From assembly GCA_949752745.1 (NCBI GenBank), contig OX457029.1, positions 47,856,228 to 47,920,227 on the forward strand: a stretch of 64,000 nt of DNA, read 5' to 3'. Both the position numbers and the translations under genes were made by a program. The DNA comes from Protula sp. h YS-2021. Lineage: Eukaryota; Annelida; Polychaeta; Sabellida; Serpulidae. Positions 45,510-58,720 of this stretch are shown one piece after another. Position 1 is the first letter of the stretch. Each line of letters begins with the position of its first letter. The notes under the pieces are model-generated. The model saw only the letters and a list, made by a program, of their open reading frames with translations. It did no database searches and was not told the origin of the DNA.

Positions 45510-47475
45510 CACAACTGCGCATATTTATTTAACTTGCGTTGATGCGTGGTGCTTATTTTAGACCAGTGCGCATGTTTGTTTAACTTGCGTTAAAGCATGG
45601 TGCTTATTTTAGACCAGTGCGCATGTTTATTTAACTTGCGTTAATGCGTGGTTCGCCTTTGGAAAAACTGCGCATATTTTTTTAACTTGCGTTAATGCGC
45701 GGTTCACATTTCGGATCACGGCACATGTCAACTTAACTTGCGTCGATGTGCGGTTCACATTTCGGACCAGCGCGCATGTTTGGTTAACGTGCACTGATGC
45801 GCGGTTTGTATTTCGGACCACTGCGCATATCTATTTAACTTGCGTCAAAGCATGGTTCGCTTTGACGCTTCGAACCAGTGCGCATGTTTATGCCACTTAC
45901 GTTGATGCGCGGTTCACAATTCGGACCAGTGCGCATGATTACATAACTTGCGTCGATGCGTGGTTTTTTCCGACCAGTGCATATATTTAACGTGCGTTAA
46001 TGCGTGGTGCTTATTTCGGAAACTGCGCATGTCTATTCAACTTGCGTCGATGCATGGTTCTTTTGTCGGACCAGTGCGCATGTTTATTTATCTGGCGTCG
46101 ATGCGCGGTTCGCATTTCGGACTAGTGCGCAGGTTTGTTTAGCTTGCGTTGATGCGAGATTCACATTTTGGACCAGTGCGCATGTTTCTTCATTTGCGTT
46201 GATGCACGGTTCTTATTTTAGACAAATGCGCATGTTTATTTAACTTGCGTTGATGCGCGGTTCAAATTTCGGACCAGTGCGCATATTTATTAAATTTGCG
46301 TCGATGCGCGGTTCGCATTTCGAAGCAGTGCGCATGTTTATTTAACTTGCGCCCATGCCCGGTTCACAATTCGGACTAGTGCGCATGTTTATTCAACTTC
46401 GCTGATGAGCATTTCGCATTTCGGACAAGTGCGCATGTTCATTTCGCTTGCGTTGGTGCGTGATTCACATTTCGGACAACTGCGCATGTTTATTTCACTT
46501 GCGTTAATGCGCGGTTCGCATTTGCAACCAGTGCGCATGATTGTTCAACTTGCGTTGATGCGCGGTTCACATTTCGTAACAGTGCGCGTGATTACTTAAC
46601 TTGCATCGATGCGTGGTTCTTTGTTCGGACCAGTGCATATATTTATTTAACTTGCGTCGATGCGCGGTTCGCATTTCGAACCAGTGCGTATGTTTATTTA
46701 CCTTGCGTCCATGTCCGGTTGCGCATTTCGAACCAGTGCGCATGTTTATTCAACTTCCGTTGATGAGCGGTTCGCATTTCGGACTAGTGCGCATGTTCAT
46801 TTAGCTTGCATTGATGCGCGTTTCTTATTTTAGACCAGTGCACATGTTTATTTAACTTGGGTTGATGCCCGGTTCGCATTTCGGACCAGTGCGCATGTTT
46901 ATTTCACTCGCGTTAATGCGCGGTTCGCATTTGCAACCAGTGCGCATGTCTGTTTGACTTGCGTTGATGCGAGGTTCACATTTCGGACCAGTGCGCGTGA
47001 TTACTTAACTTGCATCGATGCGTGGTTCTTTGTTCGGACCAGTGCACATATTTATTTAACTTGCGTCGATGCGCGGTTCGCATTTCGAACCAGTGCGCAT
47101 GTTTATTTACCTCGCGTCCATGTCCCGTTGCGCATTTCGAACCAGTGCGCATGTTTATTCAACTTCCGTTGGTGCGTGGTTCACATTTCGGACAACTGCG
47201 CATGTTTATTCAGCTTGCGTTGATGCGCGTTTCTTATTTTAAACCAGTGCACATGTTTATTTAACTTGCGTTGATGCCCAGTTCGCATTTCGGACAAGTG
47301 CGCATGTTTATTTCACTTGCGTTAATGCGCGATTCGCATTTGGAACCAGTGCGCATGTTTGTTTAACTTGCGCTGATGCGCGGTTCACATTTCGGATCAC
47401 GGCGCATGTTAACTTAAATTGCGTCGATGCGCGGTTCATATTTCGGACCAGTGTGCATGTTTAAATAATAACCAC
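45510..47475. repeat. 51-bp minisatellite, block 2 (about 38 units)
   Basis: Same unit as block 1 at 8290-11365 (CGCATGTTTATTTAACTTGC, then GTTGATGCGCGGTTCGCATT, then TCGGACCAGTG). A ~410-bp segment is repeated (46550-46850 resembles 46960-47260). As in block 1, the array is followed by the ~140-bp core (47490-47715), so the two blocks share a common composite origin. Confidence 0.9.
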
Positions 47476-47489
47476 ACATTAACACAAGT

Positions 47490-47715
47490 TAAATAAACGG
47501 ATAAAACTGTAGGATAAGATTCATTTTGAGGTATTTTCTTCAAAAATTTCCCCTAAAATCAAAATTCAAGCACAAGCCATGCCCGACCGATCTAGGGCTG
47601 CCTCATACTAGATACCAAAAATAAATGAAATCGAATAAAAACTGTAGGAGGAAACGCACTTTGAAGTTTATTCTCCAAAAAATCCCCAAAAATACAAACA
47701 TTGTCCGCAGTGGGT
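47490..47715. repeat. ~140-bp satellite core, two units
   Basis: GGATAAAACTGTAGGATAAG and GAATAAAAACTGTAGGAGGA mark two units like those at 11370-12660, in the same orientation relative to the minisatellite. Confidence 0.75.
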
Positions 47716-48012
47716 GTATTCTTAAGATTTTCCCCACCCCACAGCGGGATTTAAACAAATGCTGCTCTGTTTATTTGCTTTAGAAATTAGCTTTATAGTT
47801 GCATTATTTTCCAACAGATGGTGTTACAGGACAGTTGATCAACGGACTTTGACGGACTCCCTTATGTGGTTTGTTTTGTGCTCAATGGGTGCTTATGTGG
47901 CTACCTCATAAGAACCACCACATAAGGAAGAAAAACCACATAAGTGACGGATGTACCGAAAATCCACCACATAACATAATCATTGTGGGCACGGACAGAC
48001 GGACGGACGGAC

Positions 48013-49150
48013 TAACCAAATCATATATCCCCTTCGCCAACAAAGTATGGCGATGGGTCAATAACACAGGTGCTGCTTACTATTGTGGGTTCAACTCCTG
48101 CAGGGTGCTTGCATAACCATATCTTGTGCAATGGATAGGCTCTCTCTAGTGGTAGTGCAGCAATAAAACCATGTGATAGAAACACAAATATATTAATTCC
48201 AGTCGATTTTGTTTGATTTTCTGTATATGTATGTAGTGTGTGCGACGGACAACCTTTTAGAATGCTACTGCTTTTTGAGTTTTACTTTAATTTTTAAATT
48301 TCTCATAAAGAGGGAAAACATTTTATTTTTTTGCTTTCTGTTTTAGATAGTTGATTTTTTTACCACGAAAAGTCTCGAAAGAAACGTCGGATCGGCTTCA
48401 AACTTAGTGGGCGAGGCAACTGTCGGTAAGCAAGAAAATTACAAATTATGTAAGGAATTGTTGATGGAGCGAATAACTTTCATAACCAGATAAAAAGATG
48501 TCAGTAAAACTTATTTGTAGTTACCACCTTCAGGACCCAGTTGAAAAACAGGTACAGTAAAACATGATTGCAGAGCCTACCTCCCATATCCGAATAAGAC
48601 ACGCACAGTAAAACCTGTTTTATTGACCACCTTCAAGAACTTGTAAACGTGACCGCCTTCCTTCCCAGATAAAACACTGTATATGTACTTGTATAAAACG
48701 ATGATTGAAATAACCAGAAGTCAGGCTACAAAGTCGAGTTTCAAATATGGGATAAAGGTGATACGTAACTCGATATCCAATCACCTGAGATTTATGTATT
48801 AAGATACATCTGTATGAAGTAAAAAGTCTCATTATCATGAAAAAAGTACAAACGCGTCAAAACAAAACTTTGTAAAAACAAGGATGAGCCAGCGGTGGAA
48901 AATCGGTCGGGCTGTAGGAGAAAACATTTGTTTTTGTTTATAAAAACAAAAAGGCAAGGTTGGCAAATAAACCTGTTTGACATGTTCGGGTACATTGTTG
49001 TTGGTGTAGACTTCTCCATAAGTTTTGTGTTTTCTATGAAATTGCTAACACTAGTAGCCTCATTCTCTCTGAGTTGAATTCTATTATTTTAAAGGGTTGA
49101 GCAATTTTGGTGTTTTGGTGACCACATTGGTGTCCAATTTATATTGCTTT
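48013..49150. other. Stretch without a recognised gene
   Basis: A GTGGGTTCAACTCCTGCAGG word near 48084 resembles a tRNA-type B-box, but no A-box is in place. A repeated CAGTAAAAC word and related TTGA-CACCTTCA segments lie at 48520-48660. Nothing else recognised. Confidence 0.35.
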
Positions 49151-49450
49151 TATTTTATTGCTCCCTCGAGGACGAGATCTCACAGTGGGTATCAAAAGCG
49201 ACCACAGCTTTCTGTCGTCTGACTGGCCACCTGTGGAACAGCCATGGCATAAACCTAACTACTGAAGTTAGTGTCCACAGGGATACCGTGCAATTCGGCC
49301 TTCTGTGTGACTGTAAAACTTGGACCCCATGCAGAATGCATGTACGCCAACTATAAACATTCCATACTCACTCCGTAAGGAGAGTCTACAACATCCTCTA
49401 ACAAGAACGCATACAAATCGTATCTATTCTGGCAAAAATCTGGAAAATGG
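49150..49450 (+). pseudogene. C-terminal fragment of a LINE reverse transcriptase
   Basis: It reads EISQWVSKATTAFCRLTGHL, NSHGINLTTEVSVHRDTVQF, CDCKTWTPCRMHVRQL and, after a stop, FHTHSVRRVYNIL. This matches the conserved post-RT region of retrotransposons often annotated as craniofacial-development-like reverse transcriptases (pattern I-x-KA-x-x-AF-x-RL ... W-x-x-x-x-I-x-L-x-TK-x-x-VY). Only this piece remains. Confidence 0.7.
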
Positions 49451-49559
49451 AAAATGGCTAGAAAATTCTGCGAGTCTGTGACCTACATAACGCTTTTCAA
49501 ATGACTGTAATGACAGTCAAGGAGAGTTTCATGTAGAGAAATGAATGAAATTGACAGAA

Positions 49560-50810
49560 AGTATCTATTCTCTCAGTTGAAGACAAGACAACTACCTCCT
49601 GTGGTACACTGACGCAGATATGACATTTCCCAGAGTCCCTACTCCTCTAGACTTAATTGAAAGATTTTTTGCGATTTGTGCGTAATGAGCATGGTAATGT
49701 GCTTGGATATTAAGTAAAATATTAACTTCACGGACAAAATAAAAGTTGTATAACAAAATAACCACCCAGAGTACGCATGTCAATTATCTCTATGTAGGTT
49801 ACGAGTTTCTCAACTTGGATTGAGCATAAGGAAAAATTGGCATTTAAAATGACTCTGATGACAAGACAAGTAGGGTGTGATGTCGAAAAATGAATAAAAA
49901 TGATATAAAGTAGTGATCTCCTCACTTTAAGATCTGGCAACCATTTGAAGTACACCTCGTGAAATATGAATTTTTTGGGACGATTACAATAGGAGGGATT
50001 ACAGTATTAGTATTATGGGTTCTTAACTGGAAGAAAGTGTGTTAATTGGTTGGAATAAACAATAGCAGTTATGAAGAATGTTTTTTATTCATAGTATAAT
50101 GCAATAACCACCTGGAGTACACCGATGCCTATATGACGTGTTCTAGAATCCCTTCTCCTCTAGACTCAATTCAAAGGTGATTTATATTACTTGCGCGTAT
50201 TGAGCATAATGATGTACTTGGATAATAAGCAAAAGGTGCAATAATTTCAATGGCAAAATAAAAGTTGTATAACAAATTTACCACCTGGAGTACATGTGGG
50301 AATTATCTTTATATTGGTTACCAGATTCTCAACTGGCATCCTGTACGATAAAACAATGGGCCTGAAATGACTGTATTGACAACAAAAGAGGATATGATGT
50401 TAAAAAAATGAATGAAATTCATAGAATGCAGCTATTCTCACAGTTTAAGATCCGACAACCACATGGAGTACATCTCTTGATATGCGATAACCACCTGTAG
50501 TACACAGATACCTATATGGCATTTTCTAGAGTCAGTACTCCTCTTGGATCAACTAAAACATTTTCTTGCTATTTGTGTGTATTTAAAATTATGATGTGCT
50601 TAGGTATTAAGCAAAAGGCGTGATTTTACGGACAAAATAAAAGTTGTATGACAAAATAACCACTGGAGTACATATGTCAACATGGATAAATGGGTTACGG
50701 GGCTCTCAGCTGGTATCTAGTAAAAGAAAACAATGGAATTTGAAATGACTATGATGATAAGAGAAGAGCGGATGATGAAGAAAAATGAATAAAATTGACA
50801 GAGAGTTGCT
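49560..50810 (+). repeat. Three diverged tandem copies of a ~380-520 bp unit
   Basis: Units carry ACAAAATAAAAGTTGTATAA (49735, 50256, 50633), ACCACCTGGAGTACA words, GTCCCTACTCCTCTAGACT and ATGAATGAAATTGACAGA. The first-to-second spacing is larger because of an extra inserted partial copy. No gene content. Confidence 0.7.
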
Positions 50811-51069
50811 TATGATATATTTTGCGAATTATATATTTGTGTTCACTTATTTTTGTATAAATGTGGGCAGTTGCTTTAAACTCATTTCGGGATACAGCTC
50901 GCTTCGGGATTTATCCTTCAGGTGGATGTTGGAAGGCCGTTCAAAATGGGTTTACGGTATCCATTAGGTGGTTTTCAAAAAAAAAAAAAAAAAAAAGATA
51001 TAGGTAAAAACAGCATAGTAACGTGTAAACAGTCTACAATCTACGTACCCACATATATTTTTGCTCAAA

Positions 51070-51118
51070 ATGCCTCCGAAAAAGAAGAAAGGTGGGAAGA
51101 AGAAAAAGAAGAAAGAAG
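51070..51118 (+). CDS. DRC12: DRC12 exon 1
   Basis: The start ATG is followed by 15 mostly Lys/Gly codons. The donor is GAAG/gtagaa, phase 1. It is the only ATG with this lysine-rich head upstream of the phase-1 acceptor at 55917. Confidence 0.8.
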
Positions 51119-54100
51119 GTAGAATTCTCGTATACAACAAGACGTTTTCTGTTGGCGAATAACAATTTGAGCGATAATAGGGATTCTCCGTGGAAAAGAG
51201 GAATTTAGTGCGAAATAAACCAATCACAGTTAAGACTGCGCAGGCTTAAACTGAAATCCTGTCAGTTTTAATGGAAGTAAAAATTCTAAGAAACGAAATA
51301 GGACAAAACTACGAAAGTTCATATTCTCGGAACGTTTTTGCAACCCTGAGTCGATTAGCTTTTGATTAGCTCCGAGTAGCTCTGACTGGTATAACATCGT
51401 ACATCTCTCTGTCAGAGCTACGAAGCCTTCCATTGTTCCACTAATAGGGGTCAATTTCATACTTTCTGAGGCACGAATCCTGCATACCAGCCCCGATTAT
51501 TCAAACATCTACAGAAAGTTCATGCCCAATATGCCCTTTTTGTAAAACAGGAATAGTTTTTAGTGAGCTGTGTATCTTTCATTTGTTGATAAAATTTGAC
51601 GTAGATAGACCGAAACCTACTTCACTCATTTTACTATTGAATGTTGTTAGCACCATATACTTGGGAGAGTGTTTCTCATAATGCTCTAACGTAAAATTGA
51701 AAGTATCATGTGTTGTTCAAGAAAAAAGTTTAAAAACTGACCAGACTGATCAGCTATATACCAGGAATTGACTGTGTTTTGTATTGGCATTGTTTGGTTC
51801 GACCTCCTCTGTCAGTAGGTTACAGCGTAATTCAAGGCCTAGTAAAATTATATCCAACCCACAAATTTCTCTCAATTACTGTTTCTTACGTGCAGAAAAC
51901 AGGATTCCAGTTGTTTGAAGATAAACGTAGAAGCAGAGACACTTAGAAACATAAAAGTAAATGGAGAAATACATCAAAATCACTTTGAAATAAAAAAAAC
52001 ACTCTTTTTGTGTTGGAAAGCCATTATTGCAATGTCGTGAATAAATTTCTGACACCTTATAGATACATCATGATAGGAAAAATCAACTTTTATTGCACTT
52101 TCTTATTTGCTTCTTTATTTTCCCCCACTAGAATCCTGCGAGTTTCCTCTACCGAGCATGCGCACTCGCAACCATGAACTGGCTTATTTATTCCCCACAG
52201 GGGGGGGGGGGGGGGAGGGGAGGGGGTGGGTTATATGCGATCGACCGTGTGGCTTCTATGGGAACAAACGCAGATCGGTATTGTAAATGGGCTAGGTTAG
52301 TCCAAGGAAAATGGACCAGCTGGTCTTAGAAAATTTCAGCTGTTGATTGACTATTGTTAACGGTGATGTTGGGCCTGTGGGGAATATGTGGGCTATGCAC
52401 ACTGCTCTAGTTTAAAATAGCATTTTCTCCCAAAGTACAAAAGAAGTAGTAAAGACCATTCACTACTAAGATATGACACTTGCCATTGTAACCTTTTGTA
52501 TCTAGCTATTCTGCAGCATCCCTGGTGGCTGAATCGTATCTAGTATCAACATTGTCTTTCACCATACAGGAAAGTAATGCAAATTACACGATAATCAAAG
52601 GGAGATGGAATGGTTTAAATTCATTTTCCAGCATTTATTGAATGCTTGATATAAAAAAAAGATAATTTGACTTCTTTTAGTGTAGGCTTTATTCATTGAA
52701 GAAATTTAGAACACCTACCTCCCTTCCCCCCTCCCTCATTCAAATACCAGCTTTTTAGATTTTAGATATATAAAGGGATATCTTTAATATTGCTGGTAGC
52801 AATCATTTTATCGCGATATCTCTCTTTTAGATACATGTTAAATTAGAATTTATGGGCTTTATGTACTTAAAAATAATAAATTAAAGTTAAAATTCTCCAA
52901 GTGAGACCATGGTTCTTCAACGAGATTTCAAATGCACATTTTTTATTAAAAATCGAATGATTAAAACAACATAAAATACTAAAAATTACGTGGCGGAGGG
53001 CGTAGTTATCCAAAGCATTTCTTTGGATGAATTTACGGTTTAGCAGATTCAATTTCTCCGTTATTTTTACACATTTGCAAAATAGTCTACATTGTTATCG
53101 ATGGTAAGCTGAACAGAAAACTGATGGCGGAGTGATGAATTTTGATTTGATCTAGATTACTGAGACCATTTGTTATTGCGATAGATCGAATTCTTTAAAA
53201 TAGCCTTGCACCCCCCCTCCCCCCGATTTGGACATAAAAAAGCGGAGGGATAAAAATAAATCCCAGCACATCTCACCTTCCACCCTACCCTCAGAAGGAA
53301 ACTGCGACAGGGAACATAAGCTTAACAACAGGCATAAAGTATCAGTACTCGCAGTGCGTCATGTGTGACACCTGTCAATCAAATACTGAATTACGAACAG
53401 TAATGACGTTTCAGCAGTTGCAGCAGTTGTTGTTAATTAGAAATCATTTTAAAACATTTATTGTATATGTCTTATTGGAAGGTCGAAAAACATTAATGCC
53501 ATCCTCGATTCCTGTTGATTCCTAATTGGTTCACTCTGAAATACAGACATTGTTTGAAATAGTTAAAGCTGCTTGCATCATCTTAAAACCTGCCACAAAG
53601 TTGGGTTGAAAAATGCATATAAAACTGATTATTGGTAAAATGGCTGACTGAGAAATGCTCAAAAAATTTTGGGGTATCATCTTTGCCACTAAAAATAATT
53701 AGAACTATTTACAATGCCGAAAATTATCGTTTCTGAGAAATAAGCGTTTGATTATGTTCCTAGTTCAGGGTTTAATTAGATATTTCTATTTATATTAGAG
53801 ATATCTAAATAATTTTTATGTATTAAGGTGTATCTTAGTTGATATCTGTAATTATCTCGAAATGATTCGAGTTCTAGAGATATATGTTAATCAGTTACCA
53901 GCATCTCATTTTAAATGACTTCGAGATATCAACTTATCAAATACAAATATATCCAGTTCATTTATATCAGATATTTTAAGCAATGACATTTATATTTACT
54001 CGAAGTTTTGTCAGCATTTTCAATAAATAATTGAGCAATCTTTACTGTTTCGGCAATGATATCACTGGTTTAAAAAATGCAACAAAGCATCTGGCTTGAA

Positions 54101-57100
54101 CAGTTGAAGATGACACAGAGCCTAAAAATGCTAGTCCAACATCTGTTGTCTTCTTTTTTGACAGGCTAGTTTGACCATTGTTGCGACTATATATAAAATA
54201 ATTTTTAGAAAATATTCTGAAAAGTAACCTACAAAATTAAAAGTGTACAACATAGCGCAGTCTTCTGATTAACAGCACTGTTTGTGACTGATCTACCAGG
54301 TGGCGCTTCTGTTTTCTGGATACGCTATATTGGCTGAGTGTCATATCTTAGTCTTTAAAGGTCTTTAAGAGTAGCGCAGGAAATATGGGTATGCTTATGG
54401 AAAGCCTTTGAAAATAAGTTTATTCCCAGTTTTACGATTTTTATCATAGATGTGGTACAGATAAATGGTGCAGAAAAGTGTATTTGTTATACGAGTATGA
54501 CACCAATCATAGACCCATACTTTTCGATAATCGCGTCAGAGATCTTTCGCGTGATAAATGAACGTGTTAATACTGTTCCAAAACTGTAGCCAGTTGCAAG
54601 AACCAACGATTATTGTGTATACTAAAGCGTTTCCACTGCACTAGATCAGCTGGGTGTTTTGTATACTTTATACAGGAAAAGATGATGGCATTGAACCACT
54701 GCCGCGTTCACGTGCAAATGGCACGCAAATCAATATTAAGGGAAAAAAAGTAATGTTGAAGAGATAATAAATGTTTCGGACAGTATTTTTGCAAACTCCT
54801 GACAAGTCTACAAGTAGATGCAAATTCGAAAGATGGTTCGCCTTTTATCCAGTTAACCTCACCTGATTCCGAGAGTGATTTGGCTTATTTTTCAAAAGCA
54901 TTCATAACTCAAACTCTTCTCTGGCGTCCAGTTCCCCCTTCGAAAACACAGAAGCAAGTTGATTCGACAAAACTGCATTGTCACTTTGAAAAGTCTAATA
55001 CAGATATGTATTGTGTAAAATGTAAATCTTCGAGCTGATATCGACTGGAGCCCACACTTGTGGCGGAGGTAACAACCAGCCCAGCGCCAGGGCGGAGCGC
55101 CACCCTGAGAGCGCTTCTTTGTAACGTCGAGTTGGTATGACTGATACTGACACCGCCTGTATCAAATTGCCAGCACATGGTCACAGAATGCCGTTGTTTG
55201 GTTATTCAGAATAATTGTTCGGGTGGTTCTGTTTCAAGAGCCTGAAATGAATGTAGTCAGTCACGGGGACTATTCATTGTGTGGAGTAAACAAAACTAAG
55301 CTGGTAGAAATGGGAGGAAAAAAAATGTATGCCGAGGAAAATATATTTTATATGTAGCGTATGAAATATATACAGTTCTCAATAATAAGGGAATTCTTAA
55401 TTTTGAAGCGTGCCGAAAGGTTATTTTTTCACTTTTCGACTGTAACATGTTGGTTTAAAGATATGAGAAAATGATGGGAAAGAAATTAGCCATATTTAAA
55501 CAGTCATATGGGTTGTTTATTTTGGATGTTTTATCTTTGTCATTTCTTCATAAACTAACCCAAAGACTATCTTAAGAGCATTTATTCTGTCTTTATTCTG
55601 CTACCCTGGCTGCCCGCCCCCCACTCTTCCAAAATTGTGTGGGCCAAGCAAATAGTTTTTACCGTTTTAAACATTTGTATTTAAACCACTTATTTCTGTT
55701 TCAATATCAAAGTGAAATATCATATATTCCGAAGTTAAACTTAAAAAGTTAAAAAAACTTTTTTTCTCTTTTTTGGTAAAAACCAACTTTTACTCTTATT
55801 TTCCTATTAAGATATTTTGATCATTGTGCGGCAGAGAGAACTGCAGTCTTATTACCGGTACACAATTTGTTTCAAATTCCAACAGCAACAATCATGTTTT
55901 TTTTTCTTTCATGTAGGAGGAGAGTTAACAGTTGAAGACAAGTACAAGAAAACTCTAGACGAGATAGAAGCTTTAAAAGACCAGCTAGGTTTGTAGCTCA
56001 GCGTATTCAATTCAATATTTAATAGCAGCCTGTAATGTAAATCTTTTTCTAAGATTTGATTATTCTTAAGTGGTTAAAATTAAAGATTTGTAAACACAAA
56101 ATAGCAAGTAAAGTTCTATGATACGTGGTACATTTTCTTAAAAATTATCAATTAGCATTTTTCAAGTGATTATTTAATTCATTGATGGTTGTCTTTTGTT
56201 ATTTTTTGTGTCAGTGAAATATTAGTGTATAAACAATATCTGTACACGAAACATACATACAGTATTGAACTATGACTTACTTGTATAGCCATTGTATGTT
56301 GGCAACCCTGTGTACTATTATTGTAAAATTAAGAATTAAAATATCGTTTCCTTAGTGATAATGTTAATAAAATGCATAAAATGTTTCAGCCATAAGGAAA
56401 GAGTACACACGGCGGTCTAAAGCACAGAGTGAAGAATGGAAGGACCGCATGGCGGATATGCAAGATGCCTTACTGGAACGAGAAGACACACAGAGGGCAG
56501 TCAGCTCGGAGATGACACGCCAGTACAAAACCATGCAAACAGAGATGAACCTCAAAACACACACGCTGGAGCACGAATTGCAAAGAACCAGACATCAGCT
56601 TGGTAGGAGTGAACACACAAGACTTACAATTAACTTACGTAACCCCTTGCCCTTTATTTTTAAAGGTGTTATTTTTTGGCTGACACCTTCTGCTGGACTA
56701 GCTGCCAGGGCAAAAAGTTTACTTTTCAGCTCCGGGTCCCGCGGGACCCTGACCTCTGAAGCCAGGGGTCCCGAGACAAAGTGGTGGGGTCCCGACATTT
56801 TCGGGCAATAAAAAAGTTAAATTGTATAAAATCAATTTTATTGCAACACAAAAATAAAGGCGATTAGTGATATCATACAAATCACAAAACTACTACTTCT
56901 AACAACATAAAAGAAACACTGAATGATGATACATTAAGCAATGAAAAAAAATATATGTTTTTCGATCTTAGCGGTTATACTGAACAGTTGCAAGAGAACA
57001 CAGCCTTTTTTCCGGGGATCCCGCGCGACCCCTGGGTCAAATTCCAGGGGTCCCGAGCCGATTACCAGGTTCCCCGGACCCCGTGAACTTTATGCCCTGA

Positions 57101-58720
57101 GCTTCCCAATCGAATTTTAAAATCCAGCTGCCTTACGGGATTTTTTGCTTGGCCGAGCAGGTCGTGCAATCGTTGCAAAATGGCAATTTTGTTTCTGTAC
57201 AGGTTTTTGGGACCGTATTCGTGTTCAAAGAGAAGTATCGTAGGTGCTCGTTGATACGAATAAATCCTTTCATTTCTTCAGTCACAGCTCTGATCAAATT
57301 TTAATAGTACGTCCACGTTGATTATTAATACTATCTGATAATCTCACTACTTTGACCCGTACGAAGTCGTACAAAATAACAAGGTCAACTTTAGTGAATA
57401 GTTGTAGCAAAACATACATTTGCTCTAACTTTTTATTCTGGGGGGTCGGGTTGGGGTGGGGTGGGGAATTGTAAATTTGCCTGTTTGTAGGCGAACTCTG
57501 CTGCCATTAAAATCGAAAGGAATAGCAATTTTCTTAATGAAGAATATAGCAGCTGAGCAGTTGTGATATGCCCCACCGTATGTAGTGTCTGGCTATATAA
57601 ATGAGTTGTATTTATATAGTGTTAAGATGGTGCCAGATTATCTATTCGTTATCAGTTCTATGTTTTAGCGGCGTGGATTTTTCTAATACGTAATTTGAAA
57701 TTTTAGTGAATGTTGAAGTAAACATACTACTTCCACTATTCCCAACCTTTTTGCCATTTAAAACAGTTGTTTTTACGTTCCAACCGTAAGGGCTTATATT
57801 TTGACGACATAAGACATATTTATGCACTGAAAGAAAATAGCAATATTTTCGATTCCAATTCTCGAATCGATTAAACGTCACTAGAGGTTCCCGATTAATC
57901 GATTCCAAAAACGGGACCGATTGCTAACACTACATTTAGGAACGAATCGTGCCTAAGATTCCGCGTAAAATGATGCGTTTCTTCGATCCTTTGTGGCATC
58001 TATCGTTGAGGAAATTACATCGAGTCTATAAATGTATTTCAAGTTTTCATCGTACTTTTCAGATCAAACCACTGCTGAATTGAAAAGCGTTACAGAAGCC
58101 AAAGAAAGAATGGAAAAGGAAAAAGACGAAGAAATTACTTTGTTGAAGAAAAAGATTGACATGATGGGTGCCCAGTTTGAAAGAATTCTAATGGTAAATA
58201 TTAAAATAGGAAACTGGGAGAAGTATGAAATGCCCCATAACAATTCTCCAAAATATGACTCAAATATGACTGCGATTAACTGAACGCAATGAAGTGGTAT
58301 GAGCAAGTTCAGAGATAAAACTCCCTTTATGTGACGTCACCAATATGCTGTGATCTGCCACTGCTTCCCTTGAGCAGTGCAAATATCCCGCAAAAAAAAA
58401 AAAAAATTTATTTAAAGGAAAGATTTTTACATTTTTTCAGCCTACTCAAGAATTGAGCCAGCTTTTGTATAACCTCCATATGATTTACCGCATTCTGTTC
58501 AATCCGTGGATGTTTCTTTCATGCCATGTGTTAATACTCAGGTTTCGTGTATTGCGATTTTCCACAATCAATTTTTCTTTTCTTTATGCAGGATTCTCTG
58601 GAGAACTTGATGTCAAAGATCGATAACGCGAAAGAAAAGTGGGAGGATAAGTCAACGTATATTCAGTCGAAGAATAAACAGACTTTGCTGGAATTTGGTC
58701 TTAATCCCAAAGACTTGTAG
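51070..58720 (+). CDS. DRC12: CCDC153 / dynein regulatory complex subunit 12
   Basis: Complete five-exon gene: 51070-51118, 55917-55988, 56390-56602, 58063-58193 and 58592-58720. All junctions are GT..AG and in phase, giving 197 residues. The protein starts MPPKKKKGGKKKKKK (a lysine-rich head). It continues as an almost unbroken coiled coil (ELTVEDKYKKTLDEIEALKD; QRAVSSEMTRQYKTMQTEMN; KERMEKEKDEEITLLKKKID) and ends NKQTLLEFGLNPKDL. A basic head, a coiled coil of about 200 residues and an EFGLxPxDL tail are as I recall for CCDC153, a subunit of the axonemal nexin-dynein regulatory complex that controls ciliary beating. A possible poly-A signal (AATAAA) lies near 59399. Long introns hold repeats only. 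Confidence 0.85.
51368..51600 (+). repeat. Interspersed repeat R2, copy 2 (DRC12 intron 1)
   Basis: Same word order as 35923-36165 (CTCTCTGTCAGAGCT, CTTCCATTGTTCCACTAAT, CTGAGGCACGAATCCTGCAT, TAGTGAGCTGTGTAT). Confidence 0.6.
52201..52229 (+). other. G-rich tract
   Basis: A run of about 15 G followed by GGGG and GGGGG groups and a GGG, a candidate G-quadruplex, in DRC12 intron 1. A C-rich counterpart of unrelated origin is at 61134-61153. Confidence 0.6.
55917..55988 (+). CDS. DRC12: DRC12 exon 2
   Basis: The acceptor is ttctttcatgtag and the donor CTAG/gtttgt; phase 1 at both ends. Encodes GELTVEDKYKKTLDEIEALK then DQL. Confidence 0.85.
56390..56602 (+). CDS. DRC12: DRC12 exon 3
   Basis: The acceptor is aaaatgtttcag and the donor CTTG/gtagga; phase 1 at both ends. 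Coiled coil, beginning IRKEYTRRSKAQSEEWKDRM and ending HELQRTRHQL (with EHELQ). The open frame continues past the donor for about 70 codons without meaning. Confidence 0.9.
56705..57108. mobile_element. Inverted-repeat element with GGGGTCCC words (DRC12 intron 3)
   Basis: The left end CAGGGCAAAAAGTTTAC and right end GTGAACTTTATGCCCTG are inverted matches. Next to each are several GGGTCCCG / CGGGACCC words (56730-56800 and 57015-57085) in an otherwise AT-rich interior. About 400 bp, with no transposase. Flanks AGCTGC / AGCTTC may be a partial target duplication. Confidence 0.65.
58063..58193 (+). CDS. DRC12: DRC12 exon 4
   Basis: The acceptor is tcgtacttttcag and the donor ATG/gtaaat; phase 1 in, phase 0 out. 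Coiled coil ending MMGAQFERILM. Confidence 0.9.
58592..58720 (+). CDS. DRC12: DRC12 exon 5 (terminal)
   Basis: The acceptor is tctttatgcag, phase 0. Begins DSLENLMSKIDNAKEKWEDK and ends at TAG after EFGLNPKDL. Confidence 0.9.
   Translation, partial: DSLENLMSKIDNAKEKWEDKSTYIQSKNKQTLLEFGLNPKDL

Larger units (their letters stand above)
51119..55916. other. DRC12 intron 1
   Basis: 4.8 kb without a recognised second gene. It contains R2 copy 2 (51368-51600), a G-rich tract (52201-52229) and a GC-richer patch near 55040-55180 with an open frame on minus that I do not recognise. It also holds a CTACCAGGTGGCGC word at 54293 resembling the bilaterian CTCF motif. Confidence 0.5.

Noticed and set aside
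54981..55184. Minus-strand frame of 67 residues in DRC12 intron 1, GC-richer than its surroundings
   Set aside because: No recognised domain and no convincing flanking splice sites; left as unannotated.
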